Origin: Streptomyces sp. CB02009
Lineage (GTDB): Bacteria; Actinomycetota; Actinomycetes; Streptomycetales; Streptomycetaceae
NCBI RefSeq assembly: GCF_001905825.1
Contig: NZ_LIVV01000006.1
Location: 434,001 to 498,000 of the forward strand
Length of the DNA: 64,000 nt
Direction: 5' to 3'
Numbering within the stretch: position 1 is the stretch's first letter; each line of letters starts with the position of its first letter. A program made the position numbers and the translations under genes. The notes under the pieces are model-generated. The model saw only the letters and a list, made by a program, of their open reading frames with translations, was not told the DNA's origin and ran no database searches. This document shows, one piece after another, positions 8,227 to 16,099 of this stretch.

Positions 8227-9723
8227 ATGACGGACAACATCATCAAGCTCACCGCGGCCGAGATCGCCGGGAAGATCGCCGCCGGCGAGCTGACCGCCGT
8301 CGAGGTCACCGAGGCGCACCTCGCCCGCATCGAGGCCGTCGACGAGAAGGTCCACGCCTTCCTGCACGTCGACCGTGAGGGCGCGCTCGCCCAGGCCCGT
8401 GCCGTCGACGAGAAGCGCGCCCGCGGCGAGAAGCTCGGCCCGCTCGCCGGTGTGCCGCTCGCGCTCAAGGACATCTTCACCACCGCCGGCATGCCGACGA
8501 CCGTGGGCTCGAAGATGCTCGAGGGCTGGATCCCGCCGTACGACGCGACCCTGGTCAAGAACCTGAAGGCCGCCGACGTCGTCATCCTCGGCAAGACCAA
8601 CATGGACGAGTTCGCCATGGGGTCCTCCACCGAGAACAGCGCGTACGGCCCGACCGGCAACCCCTGGGACCTGACCCGGATCCCCGGCGGCTCCGGCGGC
8701 GGCTCGTCCGCCGCCCTCGCCGCGTACCAGGCGCCCCTCGCCATCGGCACGGACACCGGCGGCTCGATCCGCCAGCCCGCCGCCGTCACCGGCACCGTCG
8801 GCGTCAAGCCGACCTACGGCGGCGTCTCCCGCTACGGCATGGTGGCCTTCTCGTCCTCCCTCGACCAGGGCGGCCCCTGCGCCCGCACGGTCCTGGACGC
8901 GGCCCTCCTGCACGAGGCGATCGCCGGGCACGACCCGCTCGACTCGACCTCCATCGACGCCCCGGTCCCGCCGGTCGTCGAGGCCGCGCGCAACGGCTCG
9001 GTCGCCGGCATGCGCGTCGGCGTCGTCAAGCAGTTCCGCGGCGAGGGCTACCAGGCCGGTGTCGTGCAGCGCTTCGACGAGTCCGTCGAGCTGCTGAAGA
9101 CGCTGGGCGCCGAGATCGTCGAGCTGGACTGCCCGACCTTCGACCTCGCCCTTTCGGCGTACTACCTGATCGCGCCGTCGGAGTGCTCCTCCAACCTGGC
9201 CCGCTTCGACGCCATGCGCTACGGCCTCCGGGTCGGCGACGACGGCACGCGGTCCGCCGAGGACGTCACCGCCCTCACCCGTGAGGCCGGCTTCGGCGAC
9301 GAGGTCAAGCGCCGCATCATCCTCGGTACGTACGCGCTGAGCTCCGGCTACTACGACGCGTACTACGGCTCGGCCCAGAAGGTCCGGACCCTGATCACCC
9401 GCGAGTTCGAGAAGGCCTTCGAGGAGGTGGACGTGATCGTCTCCCCGACGACCCCCACCACCGCCTTCCCGATCGGCGAGCGCGCCGACGACCCGATGGC
9501 GATGTACCTCGCGGACCTGTGCACCATCCCGACCAACCTGGCCGGCAACGCCGCCATGTCGCTGCCCTGCGGCCTGGCGCCCGAGGACGGTCTGCCGGTC
9601 GGCCTGCAGATCATCGCTCCCGCCATGAAGGACGACCGGCTGTACAAGGTCGGAGCCGCCGTCGAGGCCGCCTTCGTGGAAAAGTGGGGGCACCCGCTGC
9701 TCGAGGAGGCTCCGTCGCTGTGA
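8227..9723 (+). CDS. gatA: Asp-tRNA(Asn)/Glu-tRNA(Gln) amidotransferase subunit A
   Basis: 498 aa, the normal length. It belongs to the amidase-signature family and releases ammonia from glutamine for GatB. The catalytic Lys is in LALKDIF, and the Gly/Ser-rich signature GGSGGGSSAALAAY with the following TDTGGSIR supplies the cis-Ser and nucleophile Ser of the Ser-cisSer-Lys triad. Start is the ATG at 8227 (MTDNIIKL), 5 nt after gatC. A small gene starts at or just after its stop. Confidence 0.97.
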   Translation: MTDNIIKLTAAEIAGKIAAGELTAVEVTEAHLARIEAVDEKVHAFLHVDREGALAQARAVDEKRARGEKLGPLAGVPLALKDIFTTAGMPTTVGSKMLEGWIPPYDATLVKNLKAADVVILGKTNMDEFAMGSSTENSAYGPTGNPWDLTRIPGGSGGGSSAALAAYQAPLAIGTDTGGSIRQPAAVTGTVGVKPTYGGVSRYGMVAFSSSLDQGGPCARTVLDAALLHEAIAGHDPLDSTSIDAPVPPVVEAARNGSVAGMRVGVVKQFRGEGYQAGVVQRFDESVELLKTLGAEIVELDCPTFDLALSAYYLIAPSECSSNLARFDAMRYGLRVGDDGTRSAEDVTALTREAGFGDEVKRRIILGTYALSSGYYDAYYGSAQKVRTLITREFEKAFEEVDVIVSPTTPTTAFPIGERADDPMAMYLADLCTIPTNLAGNAAMSLPCGLAPEDGLPVGLQIIAPAMKDDRLYKVGAAVEAAFVEKWGHPLLEEAPSL

Positions 9724-9728
9724 GTGCC

Positions 9729-9962
9729 ATGGCAAAGAAGGCCAAGAACTTCAAGAAGTCCAAGACCGGCGTCTACGTCTCGCTCGCGACCACCGCGTTC
9801 GGTGCCATCAGCGTCGCGAAGCAGGCCAGGATGGCCCGCAGCGACAACGACATGCTGCGGCTGATCGACTCCGCCGTGTCCGCCGCCGCCATCGTTACCG
9901 GCCTGGCGATCCTCTACCGGGAGCTCAAGCGCCTGGGCGACGACGACGTCCTGCTGGGCTGA
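9729..9962 (+). CDS. small conserved membrane protein between gatA and gatB
   Basis: 77 aa. A very basic N-terminus (MAKKAKNFKKSKTG) is followed by two hydrophobic stretches, about residues 15-34 (VYVSLATTAFGAISVA) and 47-63 (SAVSAAAIVTGLAILY). I infer a two-helix membrane protein with the positive end inside. The ATG at 9729 is 5 nt after the gatA stop; an in-frame GTG at 9720 overlaps that stop and would add three residues. It is 16 nt upstream of gatB, so it belongs to the operon. I do not recognise a function; a link to GatCAB is suggested only by position. Confidence 0.8.
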   Translation: MAKKAKNFKKSKTGVYVSLATTAFGAISVAKQARMARSDNDMLRLIDSAVSAAAIVTGLAILYRELKRLGDDDVLLG

Positions 9963-9978
9963 GAGGGAAAGTCTCACC

Positions 9979-11490
9979 GTGACTGTCACTGAACTGCTGT
10001 CGTACGAAGCGGCGCTCGCCGAGTACGACCCCGTCATGGGCCTGGAGGTCCATGTCGAGCTCGGCACCAAGACGAAGATGTTCTGCGGCTGCTCGACCGA
10101 GCTGGGCGCCGAGCCGAACGCGCAGACCTGCCCGACCTGCCTGGGTCTGCCGGGCTCGCTGCCCGTCGTCAACGCGATCGGCGTCGAGTCCGCCATCAAG
10201 ATCGGCCTCGCGCTGCACTGCGAGATCGCCGAGTGGTGCCGCTTCGCCCGGAAGAACTACTTCTATCCGGACATGCCGAAGAACTTCCAGACCTCGCAGT
10301 ACGACGAGCCGATCGCCTTCAACGGCTACCTGGACGTCCAGCTGGAGGACGGCGAGGTCTTCCGCGTGGAGATCGAGCGCGCCCACATGGAGGAGGACAC
10401 CGGCAAGTCGCTGCACGTCGGCGGCGCCACCGGCCGTATCCACGGCGCGTCCCACTCGCTGCTCGACTACAACCGGGCCGGCATCCCGCTCATCGAGATC
10501 GTCACCAAGCCGATCGAGGGCGCGGGCGAGCGGGCCCCCGAGGTCGCCAAGGCGTACGTCGCCGAGCTGCGCGAGCTCATCCGCGCGCTCGACGTGTCCG
10601 AGGCGCGCATGGACAAGGGCCAGATGCGCTGCGACGTGAACCTGTCGCTGCGCCCGCACGGCACCCAGAAGTTCGGCACCCGCTCGGAGACGAAGAACGT
10701 CAACTCGCTCCGTTCGGTGGAGCGCGCGGCCCGCTTCGAGATCCAGCGCCACGCCGCGGTGCTGTCCTCCGGCGGCACGATCGTGCAGGAGACCCGTCAC
10801 TTCCACGAGGACGACGGCTCCACCACCTCCGGCCGCATCAAGGACAACGCCGAGGACTACCGGTACTTCCCGGAGCCCGACCTCGTCCCCGTCGCCCCGG
10901 CCCGTGCCTGGGTCGAGGAGCTGCGGGGCACGCTGCCCGAGCTGCCCCGGGTGCGCCGCAACCGGCTGCGCGAGGAGTGGGGCGTGTCCGAGCTGGACAT
11001 GCAGTCCATCCTCAACGCGGGCGCGGTCGACTCGATCGTCGCCACGATCGAGGCGGGCGCGGACGCGGCCTCGGCCCGCAAGTGGTGGATGGGCGAGCTC
11101 GCCCGCAACGCCAACGAGCAGGGCGTCTCCCTCGAGGAGCTGGCGATCACGCCGGCGGACGTGGCCCGGGTCTCGGCCCTGGTCGCGGCCGGCGACCTGA
11201 ACGACAAGCTGGCCCGCCAGGTCATCGAGGGCGTTCTCGCGGGCGAGGGCACCCCGGACGAGGTCGTCGAGAAGCGCGGTCTGAAGGTCGTCTCCGACGA
11301 CGGCGCGCTCGGCACGGCGGTCGAGGAGGCCATCGCGGCGAACGCGGCCATCGCCGACAAGATCCGCGGCGGCAAGGTCGCCGCGGTCGGCGCCCTGGTC
11401 GGCGCGGTCATGAAGGCCACCCGCGGCCAGGCGGACGCGGCGCGCGTGAAGGACCTGATCCTGGAGAAGCTGGGCGTCAGCGAGGGCTGA
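9979..11490 (+). CDS. gatB: Asp-tRNA(Asn)/Glu-tRNA(Gln) amidotransferase subunit B
   Basis: 503 aa. The cradle domain contains MGLEVHVELGTKTKMFCGC and the Zn-binding CPTCLGLPG signature. The helical and YqeY-like tail (DVARVSALVAAGDLNDKLARQ and later) binds the tRNA. GatB phosphorylates Glu- or Asp-tRNA and transfers ammonia from GatA. The GTG at 9979 is used, preceded by GAGAGGGAAA. The gene closes the operon; a strong hairpin follows at 11515. Confidence 0.97.
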   Translation: MTVTELLSYEAALAEYDPVMGLEVHVELGTKTKMFCGCSTELGAEPNAQTCPTCLGLPGSLPVVNAIGVESAIKIGLALHCEIAEWCRFARKNYFYPDMPKNFQTSQYDEPIAFNGYLDVQLEDGEVFRVEIERAHMEEDTGKSLHVGGATGRIHGASHSLLDYNRAGIPLIEIVTKPIEGAGERAPEVAKAYVAELRELIRALDVSEARMDKGQMRCDVNLSLRPHGTQKFGTRSETKNVNSLRSVERAARFEIQRHAAVLSSGGTIVQETRHFHEDDGSTTSGRIKDNAEDYRYFPEPDLVPVAPARAWVEELRGTLPELPRVRRNRLREEWGVSELDMQSILNAGAVDSIVATIEAGADAASARKWWMGELARNANEQGVSLEELAITPADVARVSALVAAGDLNDKLARQVIEGVLAGEGTPDEVVEKRGLKVVSDDGALGTAVEEAIAANAAIADKIRGGKVAAVGALVGAVMKATRGQADAARVKDLILEKLGVSEG

Positions 11491-11514
11491 TCCCCTTCTC
11501 GTAGGGACATGCGA

Positions 11515-11548
11515 GCGGCCCCGCACCGGAGTTCCGGTGCGGGGCCGC
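11515..11548. terminator. bidirectional hairpin between gatB and the kinase gene
   Basis: A perfect 15-bp stem (GCGGCCCCGCACCGG and its complement) closes a 4-nt AGTT loop. It lies 25 nt past the gatB stop and 12 nt from the end of the convergent kinase gene, so it can serve both. It has no real U tract on the forward side, as is common in Streptomyces. Confidence 0.8.
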
Positions 11549-11559
11549 TTCGTGTGCGG

Positions 11560-13548
11560 CTACCGCTTGAGGAGCGGGGCGGCGATGATCACGTACGCGT
11601 CCTGGGAGTAGCTGCACGTGTCCTCGACGCGGATGCGCAGCCGCAGGGCCCCGGTGATCGGGATGCTCTTGACGACCGGCTTGCCGAGCTGGACCGTCTG
11701 GGAGAAGGAGGCGGTCCGGTCGTCCACCGAGATGGTGATCCGGGCCTCCTCGGTCGGGGAGTCGTCGTCGATGCCCGCGGTGAACTCCAGGCTCTTCCAC
11801 TTCCGTCCGAGGTTGAACTCCATGTACGACTCGTTGGAGCACCCGGCCGTGAAGGCGGAGCCGTAGTCCCGGGCGTTGAGGGTGGCGGCGGAGGTCACCG
11901 AGAATCCGCCGAGGCCGTCGATCGGCGCGAGGCCGGTCAGGTCGGCCTCCTTGCTGTCCGGCACGGATCCGGGGTCGCCCGTCGGGCTCTCCGACGCGGC
12001 CGGGTCGGAGGTCTCCTCGCCGGGGGTGCCGGTCGAGGGCTCCTCCGAGGGCGTCGGCTCGTCGGTCGGCTCCTCGGTCGGCTCGTCCGTCGGGGACTCG
12101 GTCGTGGGATCGGACGCGGGGGAGGCGCTCGTCGTGACGGTGGTGCCGCCCTTGCCGTCGCTGCCCTTGTCCTCCTTGTCGCCGAGCAGCTGGACGCCGA
12201 TCACCGCGAGGACGGCGACGACCAGGACCCCGGCCACGGCCCCGATGAGCGGGCCCTTGCGGCGGCGGCGCGGTTCGGGCGCCCGGGGCGGGGCCGTCTC
12301 CGCCGCCGCGGACGCCGGGGGAGGCGCCGGCGGCCCGAAGCCGGGCGTGGCGACGGTGGGCGGTTCGGCGGAGGGCTGCGGCAGGACGGACTGCGGTGCG
12401 GCGGGCTGCGGTGCGGGGGGCTGCGCGGCCGCGACGGGCGGCGGGGCGACCGGCTGCGGTGCCGCCGCCGGCGGGGTCACCGCCGGCCCGAAGCCGGGCG
12501 GGGCGACCGAGGGCTGCGGGGCGACCGGGGGCTGCGCGGCGGCCGCGGGCGCGGCGGCGGGCGGCGGGGGTGCCGTCGGCAGGGGCGGCGCCGACGGCTT
12601 CCGCGGCGGCGCGGCGGGCGGGACCGCGTCGGCGACCGTGGCGGGCCGGGAGGTCGTCGTCGACACCACCCCGTGCCGTACGTCCTTGACCCAGGCGGAC
12701 AGGGAGAGCGGCCGTCGGGCCGGGTCGGCCGAGGCGAGGCTCAGCACCCGGTCGCGCTGCTCGGCCGGCAGCCCCGCGACCTGCGGCAGCGCGCCGAGCG
12801 CGGCGACCAGCTGCTCGGGGGCGGTCGGCGGGGACTGGCCGCTGAGGAGGAAGTAGGCGATGGCGCCGAAGGCGTAGCGGTCCGTGCCCGGGGTCCGCTT
12901 GCCCTCGAAGACCTCGGGCGCCGCGTAGCCGGGGGTGAACCACACCTCGGCCGTCTGGTGGTCGGCGGTCAGCTTGCTGAGGCCGAAGTCGACGAGGGTC
13001 GCCTGCCCGTGCTCGTCGACCATCACGTTGCCCGGGGACAGGTCGCCGTGGACGACGGTGCGCCCGGACGGCGTGGCCTTGCCGGAGTGCAGCCAGTCGA
13101 GGACGTCGGCGAGCTGTTCGAGCGTCCGCATCACCTCGCGCCGCTCGGCGGCCGTGGCCAGGGTCCGCTCGGCACGCCAGTCGCGGAGGTCGAGGCCCTC
13201 GACATGGTTCATGACCAGGGCCAGGGCCCGGCCGCTGATCGTCCCGGACTCGCCGGGCCGGTGGATCGGCGGCCCCTGGAAGTGCTCCCGTACCCCGACG
13301 ACTCCCGGCCGGTGGACGAAGCGCAGCAGCTCCGCCTGCTCGTTCCACTTCTGGCTGATGCGCTCGAAGACCTCGGGCGTGAGGGTGGTCTTCGCGTCGA
13401 GGATCTTCACGACGACGGGCTCGGTGCCGCCGGCCAGCTCGATCTCGGCGAGGTAGAGCACGGCCTCGCCGCCCCTCCCGATGGACCGCAGCAACCGGTA
13501 CCGGTCAGGTGCGGAGTCGGGCCCGATGTGGTGTGCCGTGCTGCTCAA
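11560..13548 (-). CDS. Ser/Thr protein kinase with extracellular NPCBM-like domain
   Basis: 662 aa. The kinase domain covers about residues 15-290: Gly loop IGRGGEAV, Lys48 in VVVKIL, catalytic Asp169 in VVHGDLSPGN and DFG at 187-189. The HRD arginine is Gly, so it is a non-RD kinase. A Pro/Ala-rich linker (300-425), one transmembrane helix (about 434-455), an acidic Ser/Thr/Pro stalk and a C-terminal beta domain (about 530-662, two cysteines) follow. The tail resembles the NPCBM carbohydrate-binding fold, so it may sense cell-wall or glycan ligands; this is inference. Start is TTG at 13548 with GGGGGAA just upstream; no ATG or GTG is better placed. It diverges from phospholipase C. Confidence 0.87.
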   Translation of the reverse strand: MSSTAHHIGPDSAPDRYRLLRSIGRGGEAVLYLAEIELAGGTEPVVVKILDAKTTLTPEVFERISQKWNEQAELLRFVHRPGVVGVREHFQGPPIHRPGESGTISGRALALVMNHVEGLDLRDWRAERTLATAAERREVMRTLEQLADVLDWLHSGKATPSGRTVVHGDLSPGNVMVDEHGQATLVDFGLSKLTADHQTAEVWFTPGYAAPEVFEGKRTPGTDRYAFGAIAYFLLSGQSPPTAPEQLVAALGALPQVAGLPAEQRDRVLSLASADPARRPLSLSAWVKDVRHGVVSTTTSRPATVADAVPPAAPPRKPSAPPLPTAPPPPAAAPAAAAQPPVAPQPSVAPPGFGPAVTPPAAAPQPVAPPPVAAAQPPAPQPAAPQSVLPQPSAEPPTVATPGFGPPAPPPASAAAETAPPRAPEPRRRRKGPLIGAVAGVLVVAVLAVIGVQLLGDKEDKGSDGKGGTTVTTSASPASDPTTESPTDEPTEEPTDEPTPSEEPSTGTPGEETSDPAASESPTGDPGSVPDSKEADLTGLAPIDGLGGFSVTSAATLNARDYGSAFTAGCSNESYMEFNLGRKWKSLEFTAGIDDDSPTEEARITISVDDRTASFSQTVQLGKPVVKSIPITGALRLRIRVEDTCSYSQDAYVIIAAPLLKR

Positions 13549-13741
13549 ATTTCCCCCAGGGCACAGTGATTGACAGAAAGTCAGCTTGCCGCTCCGATGG
13601 GTCCGCGGTCAACGCGGAGGGGGCCGGAGCGCCGGGGGAGGCCGCTTGGACTCCCGTCACGGGCTCTTGGACGTTCACCACCGCGCCCCCGTCGGGTCTT
13701 CTCTCCGTCATCCGGTCTCACTACCGTCCCCGGCGTACCAC

Positions 13742-13767
13742 CCAATGGCTCGACGGCGAACCATTGG
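13742..13767. promoter_or_regulatory. inverted repeat upstream of phospholipase C
   Basis: CCAATGG (13742-13748) and CCATTGG (13761-13767) form a perfect 7-bp dyad with a 12-nt spacer, 20 nt before the TTG start. It could be an operator or a hairpin masking translation. The rest of the 239-bp kinase/phospholipase gap holds no gene I would call. Confidence 0.45.
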
Positions 13768-13787
13768 ACGTCGACTGGAGGTCGGTC

Positions 13788-15896
13788 TTGTCATCCGAGA
13801 TGTCCCGCAGAAGGCTCCTCGCACTGGGCGGAGGCGCCCTCGGTGTCGCCGCGGCCGGCTCGCTGCTGCCGCCGTCGCTGCAGGCCGCGATGGCCGCGGA
13901 GCCGCCGGCCGGCGGCATGGCGGCGGTGCGCCACGTGGTGATCCTGATGCAGGAGAACCGGTCCTTCGACCACTACTTCGGCACCCTCCGCGGCGTCCGC
14001 GGCTTCTCCGACCGCAACGCCGTCGAGCTGCCCTCCGGCAGGCCCGTGTTCGAGCAGCCCGCCGCGCTCGGCCGGACCGTGCTGCCCTTCCCGATCCGAG
14101 GCGCCGCCGAGACGCAGCGGAAGGACCTCCAGTACATCGGGGACCTCGACCACTCCTGGGGCGGCGGCGCCAAGGCCTGGCGCGACGGCTGGATGGACGG
14201 CTGGGTCTCGGCCAAGACCGCCGCGACCATGGCGTACTACGACCGGCAGGACATCCCCCTGCACTACGAGCTCGCCGACACCTTCACCGTCTGCGACGCC
14301 TACCACTCGTCCATCCACACCTCGACGAGCCCCAACCGCAATCACCTCTGGTCCGGCTGGACCGGCTTCGAGGCCGACGGCAGCCGCGCCGTCACCAACG
14401 CCGCGTACGCCGAGGGCACCCACCCCGGCTACGGCTGGCCCACCTACGCCGAGCGGCTCGAAGCCGCCGGGCGCAGCTGGAAGACGTACACCGAGTGGGA
14501 GAACTTCACCGACAACAACATCGAGTTCTTCACCGGCTTCAAGAAGATCGCCCGCAAGGCGCTCGCCGGAACCGGCGGGCACACCTTCATGGAGTCCTTC
14601 TACGCCGCCGTCCGCGACACCGACGACGCCGCCGAGCGCGCCCGTCTCCTCGGTCTCCTGGAGGAGGGCGTGGCCACCCTCACCGAGGCCGAGCGCTCCC
14701 TCTTCGAGCGCGGACTGCGCCGCGTCGAGAGCGGCACCCTCGCCGACGCCTTCCGTGCCGACGTCGCCGCCGGCACCCTCCCCGAGGTCTCCTACCTCGT
14801 GCCGTCCGCGATCGACTCCGAGCACCCCGGCTCCTCCTCCCCGATCGCCTCCGCGACCCTCGTCTACAAGGTGCTCGACGCCCTCGGCGCGCACCCGGAC
14901 GTCTGGCGCCACACCGTCGTCCTGATCAACTACGACGAGAACGACGGCTTCTTCGACCACGTGCCGCCGCCGGTCCCGTCCGGCGACGACCCCTCAGGCG
15001 ACGCAGAGCGCTGGAAGGGCCAGCCCACCGGCCTCGGCATCCGCGTCCCGCTGCTCGTCGTCTCCCCCTGGTCGGTCGGCGGCTACGTCTGCTCCGAGAC
15101 CTTCGACCACACCTCGGTGATCCGCTTCCTGGAGAAGCTGACCGGCGTCCGGGAGCCGAACATCACCCCCTGGCGCCGGACCGTCACCGGCGACCTCACC
15201 TCCGCCTTCGACTTCCAGCGGGGCCGCCGGCAGCCCGATGTCGAGCAGCCGGGCCCGATCCCGCCCTTCAGCGGCCGCTGGCGGCCGCAGCCCCCGGCCG
15301 TCCAGCGGATGCCCGTCCAGGAGCCCGGCGTCCGCCGCGCCCGCCCGCTGCCGTACCAGCCGGACGCCGAGGCGACCCTCCACGCCGGGACGGTGAAGGT
15401 CGCGCTCGGCAACCGCGGGAAGGCGAGCGCGCACTTCGCCCTCTACCCGTACGCGGGTGAGTTCGCCGTCCCGCAGCACAAGGACGTCAGGGGCACGGGG
15501 GAGTGGTCCGTCCCCGTTCCGGGTGATCATTACCGCTTCACGATCACCGGCCCCAACGGCTTCCGCCGCGAGTTCGAGGGGCCCGCGACCGGCGGCGCCG
15601 AACTCGCCTCCCGGATCGATCACCACGACCGCGACCTGCACCTCACCGTACGGAACACGGGCTCGGCGCCCGTCTCCTTCACGGTGCGGCCGCTGGGCTA
15701 CGCGGATCCCGAGGACTCGGCCGGGCGCGGGGACTGGACCCGCACCGTCACCGTGAAGCCCGGGAGGACCCGTACCGTCGTGCACTCGGCCGCCGACGCG
15801 CACGGCTGGTACGACATCGAGGTGACCGCCCCCGGTGGCTTCCGCCGCCGGCTCATGGGCCACATCGAGAACGGCCGCGCCAGCGTCTCCGGCTGA
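13788..15896 (+). CDS. phosphocholine-specific phospholipase C, Tat-exported
   Basis: 702 aa, typical of the acid-phosphatase-like bacterial phospholipase C family. The N-terminus has a twin-arginine signal (SRRRLLALGGGALGVAAAGS) ending near AMA. Catalytic-domain motifs are QENRSFDHYFGTLRG, DLDHSW, SPNRNHLWSG and NYDENDGFFDHVPPP. Two C-terminal DUF756-like beta domains (about residues 540-700) complete the family architecture. It cleaves phosphatidylcholine or sphingomyelin and may scavenge phosphate. Start is TTG at 13788 because GGAGGT lies 5 nt upstream; the ATG at 13800 lacks a Shine-Dalgarno at proper distance. Confidence 0.92.
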   Translation: MSSEMSRRRLLALGGGALGVAAAGSLLPPSLQAAMAAEPPAGGMAAVRHVVILMQENRSFDHYFGTLRGVRGFSDRNAVELPSGRPVFEQPAALGRTVLPFPIRGAAETQRKDLQYIGDLDHSWGGGAKAWRDGWMDGWVSAKTAATMAYYDRQDIPLHYELADTFTVCDAYHSSIHTSTSPNRNHLWSGWTGFEADGSRAVTNAAYAEGTHPGYGWPTYAERLEAAGRSWKTYTEWENFTDNNIEFFTGFKKIARKALAGTGGHTFMESFYAAVRDTDDAAERARLLGLLEEGVATLTEAERSLFERGLRRVESGTLADAFRADVAAGTLPEVSYLVPSAIDSEHPGSSSPIASATLVYKVLDALGAHPDVWRHTVVLINYDENDGFFDHVPPPVPSGDDPSGDAERWKGQPTGLGIRVPLLVVSPWSVGGYVCSETFDHTSVIRFLEKLTGVREPNITPWRRTVTGDLTSAFDFQRGRRQPDVEQPGPIPPFSGRWRPQPPAVQRMPVQEPGVRRARPLPYQPDAEATLHAGTVKVALGNRGKASAHFALYPYAGEFAVPQHKDVRGTGEWSVPVPGDHYRFTITGPNGFRREFEGPATGGAELASRIDHHDRDLHLTVRNTGSAPVSFTVRPLGYADPEDSAGRGDWTRTVTVKPGRTRTVVHSAADAHGWYDIEVTAPGGFRRRLMGHIENGRASVSG

Positions 15897-15996
15897 ACAC
15901 CCGCGGTGAGCCGTTGTGCCCGGAGGGCCGGGACCGAGGTCGGGGACCTCCGAACCGGCCTTCCGGGCAGCTCTGTGAGCATCGACACGAAACGGG

Positions 15997-16012
15997 CAAA
16001 CGATCACGTTTG
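15997..16012. promoter_or_regulatory. palindrome upstream of the MMPL transporter
   Basis: CAAACG-ATCA-CGTTTG is a 6-bp dyad with a 4-nt centre, about 88 nt before the TTG start. Its form suits a TetR- or LacI-type operator. No regulator gene is adjacent. Confidence 0.4.
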
Positions 16013-16099
16013 GCTGCCACAGTGGGCGCACGTAGGTCAAGCGTTCTTTTTCGGGCTGTTCCCGCTGAAGATCCTCGAACCACCCAGGGAGCACGTCCT

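Noticed and set aside
13505..13711. 68-codon reverse frame upstream of the kinase
   Set aside because: It overlaps the kinase start and its Shine-Dalgarno and has no recognisable composition or ribosome site; the region is better read as a divergent promoter.
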